Source: Levilactobacillus angrenensis (GTDB taxonomy: Bacteria > Bacillota > Bacilli > Lactobacillales > Lactobacillaceae). From it: a DNA stretch of 64,000 nucleotides. The DNA is taken from contig NZ_RHOB01000006.1 of assembly GCF_003946085.1 (NCBI RefSeq), positions 92,985-156,984 on the forward strand. The letters are read 5' to 3'. Below are positions 7,665-17,082 of the stretch, one piece after another. Below the pieces are notes generated by a model, which had not been told where the DNA came from, did not search any database, and saw only the letters and a list, made by a program, of their open reading frames with translations. Numbering within the stretch: position 1 is the stretch's first letter; the number at the start of each line of letters is the position of its first letter. Made by a program: the position numbers and the translations under genes.

Positions 7665-8036
7665 TCTAAGTGGATTATTTAATTCCTGCGTCGGCAATTA
7701 GCACTCCCCCAAGTTCTAACCAGTCACAACCCTAGGCCTCCAATAACCACAACTTACTCTTTAGCACATTGGTGACACCCATTTCCTAACAAACCTAAGC
7801 CATAACTTTCACTAAAACACTGTCAAGCCGACTATTTGATTAGATAATCATTGGGTTTACCCAGCCACGATTCGTGTGACGATTCACGCACACTTTAACC
7901 GATTGACTGGCAAAATCAGTTGCCGTAAAACTGACCCCTTCCAACTGTTACCACTTTACCATGAAATCCCCCTAGTTATAGGGAACCCGCGCAAACGTCA
8001 TTAAATGCACGATAAAGCGGAGTTAAACAGCACAAT

Positions 8037-8465
8037 TTAATTGTGTCGTAGCGAATAAGTTAAAAACCCGCCTAAAATCAAGGGGCTTGTGAAGGCTAAA
8101 ACAACATCCAAGAGCACCCGCCAGTACCATTTGAGCGCCGTCTTGGGGGCTGCTTGTAGGCGCGGTACCCGGGCTGGCCGGTCCATTTTCTCGTAAACGG
8201 AAGCCGTTTGGTCCGCAGCGCGGCGGTGACCGCGCTTTTTCCGGCGGCGAATCGTGGGTGCTTTCACATCACGATTGTCTTCTAAGATGACCCATTTGGC
8301 CAGTGCAAAACACAGCAGACATAGCAAGAAATACCAGTCAGCGATGGTGATACCGGGCATCAAGCGCCACTGTGCATAGTTCAGATGGCCGAGGAGCATA
8401 AAGATGACGGTGAAAACCAACCCAATGCCGGTTTGTTTAAGCCAATATGTAACTGATAATTTCAT
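8037..8465 (-). CDS. Small membrane protein of unknown function
   Basis: A 142-residue protein with two N-terminal membrane spans (GLVFTVIFMLLGHL and WYFLLCLLCFALAKWVI), a very basic middle (IRRRKKRGHRRA) and a C-terminal span (VLLDVVLAFTSPLILGGFLT). AAAGGAG lies 7 bases before the ATG at 8465, which rules out the longer start. It is divergent from greA. I do not recognise a family. Confidence 0.65.
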   Translation of the reverse strand: MKLSVTYWLKQTGIGLVFTVIFMLLGHLNYAQWRLMPGITIADWYFLLCLLCFALAKWVILEDNRDVKAPTIRRRKKRGHRRAADQTASVYEKMDRPARVPRLQAAPKTALKWYWRVLLDVVLAFTSPLILGGFLTYSLRHN

Positions 8466-8538
8466 AGGAAAACTCCTTTTCTTTTCCCGCAACCTTAGTT
8501 AGAATGGGACGTATGAGAGAACAGGTTGAGGTGATTCA

Positions 8539-9024
8539 ATGGCAAATTCACGGGATTTTAACCCCATTACGGCGGCCGGCTACCAAGAGCTACAGGATAA
8601 AATTGCGGCGCTAGAAGCCGACCGACCAGAAAAAATTGCAATTCTAGCGGAGGCCCGTGCACACGGTGACCTCTCGGAAAACGCTGAATATTCGGCGGCC
8701 AAGCGGGACCTGCGCCACCTGGAAAGCCAATTGCGGTTTTACAACAAGCAGCTGCAATACGCCAAGGTCGTGAACCCCGCCGCCAACGACACGGTTGAGC
8801 TGGGCAAATGGGTCACGGTCCAATTCATGGACGACGCCGACCAAGATTGCTACCAGCTGGTCGGAACTCAAGAAGCCGACCTCGATGCCGGCAAGATTAC
8901 GCGCGTGTCGCCTCTGGGTAAGGCCTTGTTGGGCCACCATCCAGGCGACACCGTGACGATTCAAGCGCCCAACGCCAGCTACGATGTACAGGTGGTGGCG
9001 GTTAGCCTGGCGCGGCCCAGTTAG
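8539..9024 (+). CDS. greA: Transcription elongation factor GreA/GreB family
   Basis: A 161-residue protein that rescues backtracked RNA polymerase by stimulating transcript cleavage in the secondary channel. The N-terminal coiled coil (about 10-80) carries the acidic tip in GDLSENAEYSAAKRD, and the C-terminal FKBP-like domain ends with SPLGKALLGHHPGDTVTI. GAGGTGA lies before the ATG. Length matches GreA. Lactobacilli often carry two Gre paralogues; since no mltG/udk neighbours of the main greA are seen, this may be the second copy. Confidence 0.88.
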   Translation: MANSRDFNPITAAGYQELQDKIAALEADRPEKIAILAEARAHGDLSENAEYSAAKRDLRHLESQLRFYNKQLQYAKVVNPAANDTVELGKWVTVQFMDDADQDCYQLVGTQEADLDAGKITRVSPLGKALLGHHPGDTVTIQAPNASYDVQVVAVSLARPS

Positions 9025-9082
9025 TCGGTATCCTGGTCAGCATCTTTCAATCTTTAACGGTTAACTTAATTTGATGTACACC

Positions 9083-9117
9083 AAGAGTTTGGACTGTCGG
9101 CGTCCAAGCTCTTTTTT
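9083..9117 (+). terminator. Terminator of greA
   Basis: AAGAGTTTGGAC pairs with GTCCAAGCTCTT (one mismatch), then a T6 run. Confidence 0.75.
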
Positions 9118-9168
9118 GATCGACTTAGAAGCTTGCTGACGCTGGCTAATTAAAGAACCGCCACACTA

Positions 9169-9759
9169 TCATTGAGCAGGTCTAGCCAAAAAGATGGGGA
9201 GTAAAATATCATCTACCATTTCCGTCTGTGCTGCCGGTGTCAGGGTCTGTTGACCTAAGATTTCGTTCAATAAGAGAACTCCTGGCAAAGTCACAACTCG
9301 GTCAGGCCAGTCAGCGTGGCTGATTTCACCGCGAGCGGCGGCGTGATCCAGCAACGGTTGAATAAGTCCTTTGAGCTGTTCGCCAGTGTTCAGGTGACTA
9401 AAGATCTCACCGAACTCCAAGTGTTGGATGCGGTCTGCTAACAAGCCTCGCAAGGTTTCTTCTTGTAACCGGTCCAGCAAAGCGGCCATTTGCCCAAATA
9501 AATTCAACAGATCGTCGCGAAGACTACCGGTGTCTGGCGCCTGATAATCCGGTAAATTGCCAAACTTACTTAACGCCGCAATAATCAGGTGCGCCTTATC
9601 TGGCCACCGCCGATACAGCACGGTCTTGGTCGTCGCTGCGGCGGCCGCAATCCCTTCAATCGTCACGTTTTGATAGCCTTTAGCTTGGAGCTGTTCCCAA
9701 GCCGCCGTCAAGATAGCATCTACCAATTCTGTGCCACGCCGGCGCTTTTTTTTTGCCAT
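9169..9759 (-). CDS. TetR-family repressor of the adjacent MFS pump
   Basis: A 196-residue regulator: N-terminal helix-turn-helix (about 8-55, ending TKTVLYRRWPDKAHLI) and a TetR_C-type ligand domain. The start MAKKKRRRG is chosen because GGGAGGTGATGG precedes it. It is divergent from a DHA2 MFS gene across a 95-bp region containing a perfect palindrome, so it probably represses both genes until a drug-like ligand binds. Confidence 0.83.
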   Translation of the reverse strand: MAKKKRRRGTELVDAILTAAWEQLQAKGYQNVTIEGIAAAAATTKTVLYRRWPDKAHLIIAALSKFGNLPDYQAPDTGSLRDDLLNLFGQMAALLDRLQEETLRGLLADRIQHLEFGEIFSHLNTGEQLKGLIQPLLDHAAARGEISHADWPDRVVTLPGVLLLNEILGQQTLTPAAQTEMVDDILLPIFLARPAQ

Positions 9760-9816
9760 AAAGCCATCACCTCCCTTGTTTTTTGCTGGACTGAGGTGTA
9801 CCATCTTCGAATATAA

Positions 9817-9830
9817 GATACGGCCGTATC
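9817..9830. promoter_or_regulatory. Probable TetR operator
   Basis: GATACGGCCGTATC is a perfect 14-bp palindrome midway between the divergent TetR and MFS starts, overlapping the expected promoter region. Confidence 0.6.
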
Positions 9831-9854
9831 CAATTTAGAAATCAGGTGATTCTC

Positions 9855-11234
9855 ATGTCTCCACAAACATCCACGAAAAAACTCATTCAGATTGCTCTAC
9901 TTCTGGTTATCGGAGCTATCGCACCATTGCTAGACACGACCATGACTAACGTGGCCTTAGACACCATTATGCAGTCTCTCCACGTATCCGTCAACGCTGT
10001 CCAATGGGTCACCACCAGCTATGTCCTAGCCTTAGGCATTGCTGTCCCCGTGGCCGGTTGGGCGACCAACTGGTTTGATGGGAAGCATTTGTATCTGGGA
10101 GCCTTGGGCATTTTCCTACTGGGATCACTCATTTCTAGCTGGGCAACGACCTTGCCACTCTTGATCGTTGGCCGCATCATCCAGGGGGCCGCAGCCGGCA
10201 TCGTTGTCCCTCTGATTACGACTCTGATTGTCCAGGTTGCCGGTAGCCAGGGACTCGGTAAGCTGATGGCTGTCGTTGGGATGCCCGCTGTCTTGATTCC
10301 CATCTTGGGACCAACAGTTGGCGGCTATTTGATTGAGGCCGGCAATTGGCACTGGATTTTTTTAATCAACATCCCTTTGGTCTTAGTCTCCCTCATTTTG
10401 CTAAGCTGGCGGATGCCGCACTTTCCTGCACCGAAACGTGGAAAACACTTAGACTTTCCCAGTCTCGGCCTGTTAACCGGCCTCTTCACGGCGGCCATTA
10501 TCGGTATCACGCGTTTTAGCACCGGCGCTGGCTTCACCTCAACTCGGGTGGCTGGCCCCTTGCTAATCGCCTTAGTCCTATTGATCGGGTATATCGCCTA
10601 TGCCTACTGGCGCCCACAACACGCCCTGGTCAGCCTCAAATTATTTCAAGCGCCTACGTTTGACGCCGCCGTGGTGATCTTGATGCTATCCGGAATTGCG
10701 GTCAACGGCGCGATGTTCCTCCTGCCCCTGTACTTGCAAAATAGCCGCGGTCTAAGCGTCATCTGGTCTGGCACCTATTTGATTGCCCAAGGCGTGGGGT
10801 TGTTAGTCTCACGTAGTCAAATTGGCAAGCTTACCGACCAGATTGGTGCTCGCTGGGTCGTTTTAGGTGCTATTATCATTGCAATCGCTGGAACGCTGCC
10901 ATTCGTCTTCTTTACCGCCCACACCAGCACCTGGTGGATTCTCCTGGCCCTCTTTATCCGGGGTATTGGTCAAGGCGGCTTAACGATTCCTGTCATGGCT
11001 GATAGCTACACTGGGGTCCCTCAACTGCTGATTGCGGAAGCCACTACTGCGACGCGCATGCTCCAAAACATTGGCGGTGCCATGGGAACCGCAATTCTAG
11101 CCACTATCATCCAACACGAACTTCCCCAAGTCGGTCAGACCGCCGCTTATCAAACTGCATTTTTGTGGTCGGTCGGTTTCATTGCCATCACCACCATTCC
11201 CGCCTGGTTTTTGAGCCACCAGTCTACACCCTGA
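9855..11234 (+). CDS. MFS multidrug exporter, DHA2 family
   Basis: A 459-residue protein with a 12-14 span profile. Motif A-like GWATNWFDGKHLYL and motif C-like GPTVGGYLIE mark proton-coupled drug exporters of the EmrB/QacA type, and N-terminal PLLDTTMTNVAL is the DHA2 motif D1 region. The ATG at 9855 follows AGGTGA. The final codons and the stop appear to come from the left end of a repeat element, so the native C-terminus may have been altered. The substrate is unknown; regulation is by the divergent TetR. Confidence 0.83.
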   Translation: MSPQTSTKKLIQIALLLVIGAIAPLLDTTMTNVALDTIMQSLHVSVNAVQWVTTSYVLALGIAVPVAGWATNWFDGKHLYLGALGIFLLGSLISSWATTLPLLIVGRIIQGAAAGIVVPLITTLIVQVAGSQGLGKLMAVVGMPAVLIPILGPTVGGYLIEAGNWHWIFLINIPLVLVSLILLSWRMPHFPAPKRGKHLDFPSLGLLTGLFTAAIIGITRFSTGAGFTSTRVAGPLLIALVLLIGYIAYAYWRPQHALVSLKLFQAPTFDAAVVILMLSGIAVNGAMFLLPLYLQNSRGLSVIWSGTYLIAQGVGLLVSRSQIGKLTDQIGARWVVLGAIIIAIAGTLPFVFFTAHTSTWWILLALFIRGIGQGGLTIPVMADSYTGVPQLLIAEATTATRMLQNIGGAMGTAILATIIQHELPQVGQTAAYQTAFLWSVGFIAITTIPAWFLSHQSTP

Positions 11235-11836
11235 CTCCTGGTGCAACAGCGTTTTGTCCACCAGAACTAGTAAAACCAGGGCCTACGTCAGCCAGGATTC
11301 CGCCTGCTATGGGGACCAGCCTGAGGAACGGGATTCCGGTTCGCTTTGAAGCCTTGCCAAAACCGCCAGTCTCCAAAGTCGTCCCACGCTGTAGGCTGAG
11401 AAAGCACCTCAGCCAACACCGTCGACACAGCTGGTTCCACCTTGGCTGCCTCCGGCGAAGAGTGGCGATTATCAGCAATACTGTGTTAGTCAAAGACTAG
11501 TGGCGAAAACAACTGCTACCTGGGGCTAAACCAACCGTTACTAGCACGCACACTTGTAGCCGAGAGTCTGCCAAATATGGGTTCAGCCGTGGGAGTTGCC
11601 TTAGCGGTGCACTTCATGCCGCTTAGACAACTGGCGTCTTTGAGACGTGAACTGCGGCTCAAAGCGAGGCGTCGAGACCGCCCTTTGGCTCGACCCGTCC
11701 GCCCACCGCGTTCCAACCCATAGTTGGCGGACGGTAGGCGGCCAGTCCTCACTACGAAACTGTAAACGACTATTTTTACAACATAAGTCGCGTGGTGCCA
11801 ATGTTTCTAGCTAATTTCCATCTTTCAACCTTCAGA
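11222..11836 (-). repeat. Dispersed intergenic repeat, copy 2 (longest, about 615 bp)
   Basis: Read on the minus strand it starts TGAAGGTTGAAAGATGG and carries two palindromic modules. The first has the stem CCGTCCGCC/GGCGGACGG around ACTATGGGTTGGAACGC. The second has GGCTGAGG..CTCAGCC and the core CCTGGCTGACGTAGGC. It fills almost all of the 680-bp gap between the MFS and xpk genes. ORFs inside it are fortuitous. Confidence 0.8.
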
Positions 11837-11844
11837 TTCCAGCA

Positions 11845-11889
11845 AAAAAGGTGTTCAACCAGTCAATTAAGACCGGCTGAACACCTTTT
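11845..11889 (-). terminator. Terminator of xpk
   Basis: AAAGGTGTTCAgCCGGTC pairs across a short loop with GACTGGTTGAACACCTTT, with T runs on the outgoing side; it can work in both directions. Confidence 0.75.
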
Positions 11890-11912
11890 AGGCGTTAATT
11901 GTTAAATTAAAG

Positions 11913-14291
11913 TTACTTCAGTGGCTTCCATTGCCAGTTGTTAACTTCTGGCAAGTCAGTCCCGACTTCACGAATGTAGGCAGTGTGCTTTGCCACCATG
12001 TCGTCCATCCGTTGAATGAAGTAAGCACCCTTGACTGCGTAAGCTGGAATGTCACTAACAGCTTCCTTAGCCAGATCGAAACGATCCAATTGGTTAAGAA
12101 CCCGCATGTCAAATGGCGTCGTGATGTCCCCGTTTTCACGGTAACCATGAACGTGAACGTTGTGGTTATGACGATCGAAGAAGAGATCCTTGATCAGGCC
12201 TTCGAAACCGTGGAAGGCAAAGATCACTGGCTTGTCCGTCGTGAATAACCGATCGAATTCTTCGTCGGAAATCCCGCGTGGATCCAGCTTAGGTGAACGC
12301 AACTTCAAGAGGTCAACCACGTTAATGAAGCGAATCTTCATTTCTGGGAATTCGTCATGCAATAAGGAAATTGCGGCTAAGGATTCCCAAGTTGGTTCAG
12401 TCCCAGCAGCTGCGAAGACGATATCTGGGTCTTGACCTTGGTCCGTTGAAGCCCAGTCAATGTAGCCCAACCCATTGTGAACCAGGTTAGTGGCTTCATC
12501 AATGGAGAACCATTGTGGACGTGGGTGCTTGGACGTTACGATCAAGTTGATCTTTTCCCGACTCCGGAAGGCCACGTCACCGACAGCTAACAAGGTGTTG
12601 GCATCGGCTGGCAGGTATTCACGGATAAATTCAGGCTTCTTTTCAGCCAAGTGCGTCAGCATACCTGGATCTTGGTGGGTGTACCCGTTGTGGTCTTGCT
12701 GGAAGACAGTCGAAGTGTCCACGAAGTTCAAGGATGGGTAATCATGACGCCATTCTTGTTCGGAAGCTTTACGCAACCACTTCATGTGTTGCGTCAACAT
12801 GGAGTCAACGACCCGGCCAAATGATTCGTAAGTGGCGAAGTAGCCGTGACGACCAGTCAAAACGTAACCTTCCAACCAGCCTTCAGCTTGGTGTTCGGAC
12901 AATTGTGAATCAATGATCCGGCCTTCGTGCGCCATGTTTTCATCATTTGGTTCATGAATGTCTTCCATCCATTGACGCTTACCGTAGTCCAACGCTGCGT
13001 ACAGCCGGTTAGACTTGGTTTCATCAGGACCGAAGCCCCGGAACGTGTTTGGATTTAATTTCATAACATCGGCTAAGTACTTGCCCCAAACAATCATGTC
13101 TTGCGCAACCGTCTTGCCATGTTCAGTCGTGTCGACCGCATACTTCTTGTAGTCAGGCAGCTTCAATGGTTCTGGCTTGATCCCACCATTGGTGATTGGG
13201 TTCATTGCCATCCGTTGATCACCCTTAGGGGCCATGTCGCGGACTTCTTGCTTGATTGAGCCGTCTTCGTTAAAGAGTTCTTCTGGCTTGTAAGACTTCA
13301 ACCAGTTGACCAGCATGTCGGCGTGTTCCATGTCACCAGCGGCAACAGGAATTGGGACTTGGTGGGCACGGAAGGAACCTTCGATAGGATTGCCATCTAA
13401 GTCTTCCTTAGGACCAGTCCAGCCCTTAGGCGAACGCACGATGATCATTGGCCATACTGGCAAGGAGTCATCATTGTTGTCGCGGGCTTTCTTTTGAATA
13501 GCCTTGATTTCAGGGATAACTTCGTCCATGGTCTTGGCCATGTCTTCGTGAGCCTTCATATGGTCAGAGCCATCGGTTTCAACGAAGTGTGGATCCCAGC
13601 CCATGCCTTGGAAGTACTTAGTTAAGTCTTCGTCAGACATCCGTGACAGGATGGTTGGGTTGGAAATCTTGAACCCATTCATGTTGATGATTGGCAGAAC
13701 CGCACCATCTTTGATTGGGTTGATGAACTTGTCTGAGAACCATGAAGCAGCCAATGGGCCAGTTTCAGATTCCCCATCACCGATTTCAACAGCGGCGATG
13801 ACGTCTGGGTTATCCAAGATAGCACCAGTACCGTGAGACAGACTGTAGCCTAATTCCCCACCTTCGTGGATAGAACCTGGCGTTTCGGGGGCAGCGTGAG
13901 AAGCCACACCACCTGGGAAGGAGAATTGCTTGAATAAGCGCTTCAAACCAGCTTCGTCTTGGGAAATGTTTGGATAAATTTCACTGTAGCTACCATCCAG
14001 GTACGAGTTAGAAACCATGACTTGGCCACCGTGACCGGAGCCTTCAATATAAAACATGTTCAGATTATACTTTAAAATTGCCCGGTTTAAGTGAGCGTAA
14101 ATAAAGTTTTGAGAAACAATCGTTCCCCAGTGACCAATTGGCTTAATCTTTACATCGTCAGAGGTTAAGTCACGCTTCAATAATGGGTTGTCACGCAAAA
14201 ATAATTGACCAACTGACAAGTAGTTTGCTGCACGCCAATACTTGTCAACGCCTTCCAAGTATGCCTTGGAGTCGAAGTCTGCATTTGCCAT
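11913..14291 (-). CDS. xpkA: Xylulose-5-phosphate/fructose-6-phosphate phosphoketolase
   Basis: A 792-residue thiamine-diphosphate enzyme that splits xylulose 5-phosphate with phosphate into acetyl phosphate and glyceraldehyde 3-phosphate, the key step of heterolactic fermentation. Family motifs include [34 protein letters not shown] (ThDP/Mg site), [10 protein letters not shown] and [12 protein letters not shown]. Length is the usual ~790. The ATG at 14291 follows AAGGAG. Promoter TTGACT-16-TATCAT lies about 105 bp upstream of the start. Together with ackA and adhE it accounts for the acetyl-phosphate branch. Confidence 0.97.
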   Translation of the reverse strand: MANADFDSKAYLEGVDKYWRAANYLSVGQLFLRDNPLLKRDLTSDDVKIKPIGHWGTIVSQNFIYAHLNRAILKYNLNMFYIEGSGHGGQVMVSNSYLDGSYSEIYPNISQDEAGLKRLFKQFSFPGGVASHAAPETPGSIHEGGELGYSLSHGTGAILDNPDVIAAVEIGDGESETGPLAASWFSDKFINPIKDGAVLPIINMNGFKISNPTILSRMSDEDLTKYFQGMGWDPHFVETDGSDHMKAHEDMAKTMDEVIPEIKAIQKKARDNNDDSLPVWPMIIVRSPKGWTGPKEDLDGNPIEGSFRAHQVPIPVAAGDMEHADMLVNWLKSYKPEELFNEDGSIKQEVRDMAPKGDQRMAMNPITNGGIKPEPLKLPDYKKYAVDTTEHGKTVAQDMIVWGKYLADVMKLNPNTFRGFGPDETKSNRLYAALDYGKRQWMEDIHEPNDENMAHEGRIIDSQLSEHQAEGWLEGYVLTGRHGYFATYESFGRVVDSMLTQHMKWLRKASEQEWRHDYPSLNFVDTSTVFQQDHNGYTHQDPGMLTHLAEKKPEFIREYLPADANTLLAVGDVAFRSREKINLIVTSKHPRPQWFSIDEATNLVHNGLGYIDWASTDQGQDPDIVFAAAGTEPTWESLAAISLLHDEFPEMKIRFINVVDLLKLRSPKLDPRGISDEEFDRLFTTDKPVIFAFHGFEGLIKDLFFDRHNHNVHVHGYRENGDITTPFDMRVLNQLDRFDLAKEAVSDIPAYAVKGAYFIQRMDDMVAKHTAYIREVGTDLPEVNNWQWKPLK

Positions 14292-14395
14292 GTAAATAAC
14301 ACTCCTTCTTTGAATTCGTAACGACATTACCTAACTGCTAGATAACTTAGTAAAATTTATCCCTGATTTTTACCGGGATGCTTTTTACAAGTCCT

Positions 14396-14423
14396 ATGAT
14401 AGTCTGTTTAAAATAAAAGTCAA
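14396..14423 (-). promoter_or_regulatory. Probable xpk promoter
   Basis: TTGACT (14423-14418), 16-base spacer, TATCAT (14401-14396), giving a leader of roughly 100 nt. Confidence 0.5.
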
Positions 14424-14474
14424 CCTTTTTGACAATTGGACCGTATCAATTCTACAAGTTAGCGAACCAGCTTG

Positions 14475-14730
14475 TAAATCAGCGAAACGATTCCCTTAAC
14501 CACACTACTCTAGGCCTGGCGTCAACAGGTATCCTCGCAGCCTGACGCCGGTAATCAGTGCCCATGGCGGGCTATCTCTACTGTATCAGTGGCCCTGCCG
14601 ATTGACCAGCGATGACAGTCGGCCACGACGGCCACTGAACCTACCGAGTAAAATGGGGTGGCTATAAATCAGTTGACTGGAAAACATGCCCTAACCTAGC
14701 CATTTCCTATCTTTCAATTTTCAGTTGCAA
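14475..14730. other. Gene-free stretch, possible decayed repeat relic
   Basis: No ORF is supported. The right end (CATTTCCTATCTTTCAATTT) resembles the outer end of the dispersed repeat (ATTTCCATCTTTCAACCTT), and the interior has short inverted repeats such as GGCGTCA/TGACGCC, but the conserved core is absent. Confidence 0.3.
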
Positions 14731-14732
14731 AA

Positions 14733-14761
14733 CAAAAAGCCTGAGATAAATTATCCCAGAC
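14733..14761 (-). terminator. Terminator of the GntR gene
   Basis: CTGGGATAA pairs with TTATCTCAG, followed by GGCTTTTTG on the minus strand. Confidence 0.7.
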
Positions 14762-14778
14762 CCACATGTGCTTCGCCG

Positions 14779-15504
14779 TTACTCTTCATCTAATGAGACA
14801 AAGGTGTTATAGTTCAAATATTGATAGTGGAGCCGCATGTTAGACACCTCAAATGGCGTGCCATCATCTAGGAAGAAGATGCCTTCCATGATGCCAACTG
14901 GCTCGACTGGCTTCAGGTGCAACAGCTCTTGATCCTCTGCCGTCGACGGCTGTGCCTGAATCGACATGAAGGATTTAGTGACGACTTTGTCTTGGCTTTC
15001 CAGATAGTTGAAAATGGAATCGGACACGGTCGCCTGCGTCAGATTCGGGGCAATCTTGATGGGAATGTAGCCAGTCTCAATCATAAATGGTTTGTCGTCA
15101 AACAGCCGCAACCGCTTGATTTCATAGACAAAATCACCGTCGTCCAAAAAGAGATCCTGCTGGATTTCCTTGCTGGCGGGGACCACGTTAAAGTTTAACA
15201 ACCGAATGCCGGGAGTGTTGCCCGCCGACTTCATACTGTCAGTAATTCCTAAATTAGAGCCCTCATATTGAAAAATTGTCTGGTTTTTCATATATAATGG
15301 GTTAATGAACGTACCGGAACCGCGCTTCTTAAAAATCAATCCCTGATTGGCTAAAATGCTGAGGGCTCGTTTCACCGAGCTACGGCTGACACCGTAAGCT
15401 TCGCTGAGGCTCCGCTCGTCAGGTAGCCGTTTGTTGGGAAATTCATTTTGATGGATTCGTTTTTTTAAGTCCCGCATCACTTGTCGATAGACTAAATCTG
15501 CCAT
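14779..15504 (-). CDS. GntR-family (HutC/TreR-like) regulator with UTRA domain
   Basis: A 241-residue regulator. The winged helix-turn-helix (about 1-70) contains LPDERSLSEAYGVSRSSVKRAL and GSGTFI, and a UTRA effector domain (about 90-235) follows. UTRA domains bind sugars, sugar phosphates or related small ligands. It is monocistronic with its own terminator and lies upstream of xpk on the same strand, so xpk is a possible but unproven target. An inverted repeat TGTTGGG-N11-CCCAACA in its leader may be its own operator. Confidence 0.85.
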   Translation of the reverse strand: MADLVYRQVMRDLKKRIHQNEFPNKRLPDERSLSEAYGVSRSSVKRALSILANQGLIFKKRGSGTFINPLYMKNQTIFQYEGSNLGITDSMKSAGNTPGIRLLNFNVVPASKEIQQDLFLDDGDFVYEIKRLRLFDDKPFMIETGYIPIKIAPNLTQATVSDSIFNYLESQDKVVTKSFMSIQAQPSTAEDQELLHLKPVEPVGIMEGIFFLDDGTPFEVSNMRLHYQYLNYNTFVSLDEE

Positions 15505-15542
15505 GATATCTCCTCATAACTCTGCAAATAAACTGCGCCACG

Positions 15543-15567
15543 TGTTGGGACTAACTACTACCCAACA
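15543..15567. promoter_or_regulatory. Inverted repeat upstream of the GntR gene
   Basis: TGTTGGG-N11-CCCAACA lies between TGTTATACT (possible -10) and the GntR start. It could be an autoregulatory operator or a leader hairpin. Confidence 0.35.
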
Positions 15568-15686
15568 ATACTTCTCTGTGTTAGAGTATAACAGGTTTTA
15601 CCGGCGGTGTCTTCTTTTATCGAAAAACAACCGGACCAGTTGGTTTTAAAGTGCGGTCCAATTTATTAATTTGAAAGGTGACTCTC

Positions 15687-16190
15687 ATGTCTAAAAAGAA
15701 AAAAGGGAAACGACTCCACAAGACCCTAGTGGAACAGATTTTGGATAAAAATAAAATCGCGTATAAACAATTTGAATTTGCCACCCACACCAAGGGCGAC
15801 GTCGCTCAGCTGGAGGTTGACCACCAAAGCGTGGATGAACACCACATTTATAAAACGCTGGTCCTCAGTGGTCCCACGACCGGCCCAGTCGTCGGCGTGT
15901 TGCCCATCGACGAGCACCTCGACGAAAAAAAGCTGGCTAAGGTCTCCGGCAACAAGAAGGTCGACATGGTTCCCCTCAAGGACCTGGTGAAGACGACTGG
16001 CTACGAGCACGGCGCCAACACCCCCGTTGGTATTTGGGAAAAGAACCATTTTCCAATTTACTTTGACAACACTGCACAAGAACAGGGCGACATCCTCGTT
16101 TCGTCGGGCCAAATTGGCCGGTCGGTAGAAGTCAACGCCAAAGACCTAGCTACTCTGGTCCACGGCACCTTCACCGACCTGCTGGAGTAA
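15687..16190 (+). CDS. ybaK: YbaK/EbsC-type aminoacyl-tRNA deacylase (Cys-tRNA(Pro) type)
   Basis: A 167-residue cytoplasmic enzyme that hydrolyses mischarged aminoacyl-tRNA. YbaK features include the early basic stretch, VYKTLV-like HIYKTLVLSG, VVGVLPIDEHLDEKKLAKVSGNKKVDM (with the conserved catalytic Lys region) and the late GYEHGANTPVGI loop. The ATG at 15687 follows GAAAGGTGA. It ends 3 bp before a membrane-protein gene, so they are co-transcribed, although no functional link is known. Confidence 0.85.
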   Translation: MSKKKKGKRLHKTLVEQILDKNKIAYKQFEFATHTKGDVAQLEVDHQSVDEHHIYKTLVLSGPTTGPVVGVLPIDEHLDEKKLAKVSGNKKVDMVPLKDLVKTTGYEHGANTPVGIWEKNHFPIYFDNTAQEQGDILVSSGQIGRSVEVNAKDLATLVHGTFTDLLE

Positions 16191-16193
16191 CCG

Positions 16194-16997
16194 ATGAACA
16201 CCGACCTGGGGATAATCTTTAAAAACCTGGGCATCGTGGGGCTAGACCTGATCGTGATTCCCTTCGTGTTTGTGGCCCTGTTGACCTACTTGAATCGCGA
16301 TACCAAACGGTTTTTGGCCAATGGTTTTGGCGTAAACAGCGAGCTGTATCTGGGGTTCATCGGGATTTTTTGCCACGAGCTCAGTCACCTGCTGGCGGCG
16401 CTGCTCTTTGGCCACCGCATCGAACAGGTCCGCTTGCTGAAACGGCCTCATCCCCAGCGGCGGGGGCGTGATGGTCAACCAGACCTGGCACTAGGCTACG
16501 TCAATCACACCTGGAATCAGCGTAACTGGTACCAAACGACCGGTAATTTATTCATTGGTGTGGCCCCGATTTTCGGCTGTGCCGCCGTTCTGCTGGGGTT
16601 GACGGCGCTGTTGATTCCCAGCTGGTTTCACGGGATGCTGGCTTTGATCGCCAACCCCTTTGCCCTCGACTGGACGGGCTTCTTTGCCGCTTTGGGCGGT
16701 GATTCCCATCCCTGGGTGCGCTGGCCCATTATGATTCTATTGTCGCTCAACCTCAGCATTGGTGGCTTCGACCTGAGTGCTGCGGACTTCGCCAATTCAC
16801 GGATCGGCCTAATCGGCTTTATCACGATCGTGGTTGCCCTGACGGTGGGTCTCACGCTGTTCAATATTGCCAGCGGTTTCCTGCGGTTCCTCACCGCCGC
16901 CATTATTTTATTGGCGGTCGTGCTGGGGTACGCCCTACTGATTTCTTTGCTGACAAATTTGTTGGTGCGCTTGGCTTTACAAATTAAAGAACATTAA
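16194..16997 (+). CDS. Membrane protein with M50-like HExxH metalloprotease motif
   Basis: A 267-residue polytopic protein (about six spans). CHELSHLLAALLFGH places an HExxH zinc motif in a membrane segment, as in M50/site-2-type proteases. A basic loop (RPHPQRRGRDG), NHTWNQRNWYQ and GNLFIGVAPIFGC follow. M50 enzymes also need a downstream Asp ligand (often in a LDG/NPDG-like motif), and I do not see an obvious one, so proteolytic activity is inferred only. It is translated right after ybaK and ends at a strong terminator. Confidence 0.65.
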   Translation: MNTDLGIIFKNLGIVGLDLIVIPFVFVALLTYLNRDTKRFLANGFGVNSELYLGFIGIFCHELSHLLAALLFGHRIEQVRLLKRPHPQRRGRDGQPDLALGYVNHTWNQRNWYQTTGNLFIGVAPIFGCAAVLLGLTALLIPSWFHGMLALIANPFALDWTGFFAALGGDSHPWVRWPIMILLSLNLSIGGFDLSAADFANSRIGLIGFITIVVALTVGLTLFNIASGFLRFLTAAIILLAVVLGYALLISLLTNLLVRLALQIKEH

Positions 16998-17002
16998 GTT
17001 TT

Positions 17003-17037
17003 GAGCCCGTGATTGGTTTTGGTCACGGGCTTTTTTG
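17003..17037 (+). terminator. Terminator of the ybaK operon
   Basis: AGCCCGTGA pairs with TCACGGGCT, followed by a T6 run. Confidence 0.8.
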
Positions 17038-17082
17038 ATGCACGAGAAAAAAGGCCAGGACAAACGCCCCCGCCTCTCATCA

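Larger units (their letters stand above)
7325..8036. other. Gene-poor region of about 0.7 kb
   Basis: Apart from the repeat copy at 7480-7626 and a minus-strand terminator, I see no gene with convincing length and RBS. A minus-strand mini-ORF MVKW after AGGGGG near 7960 and a 16-residue ORF MGVTNVLKSKLWLLEA near 7780 exist but are weak. ACGATTC occurs twice, 12 bp apart, at 7867 and 7879. Confidence 0.4.

Noticed and set aside
7665..8030. Search for a pheromone precursor for the two-kinase system (e.g. MGVTNVLKSKLWLLEA)
   Set aside because: No double-glycine leader, AgrD-like motif or exporter is present, and the RBS is weak.
11224..11801. Several ORFs of 66-111 codons in both directions between the MFS and xpk genes
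   Set aside because: They lie entirely within the repeat element, recur in other copies as similar fragments, and lack ribosome sites.
12190..13836. Plus-strand ORFs opposite xpk
   Set aside because: They are antisense shadows of a strongly conserved enzyme, with no RBS or family signal.
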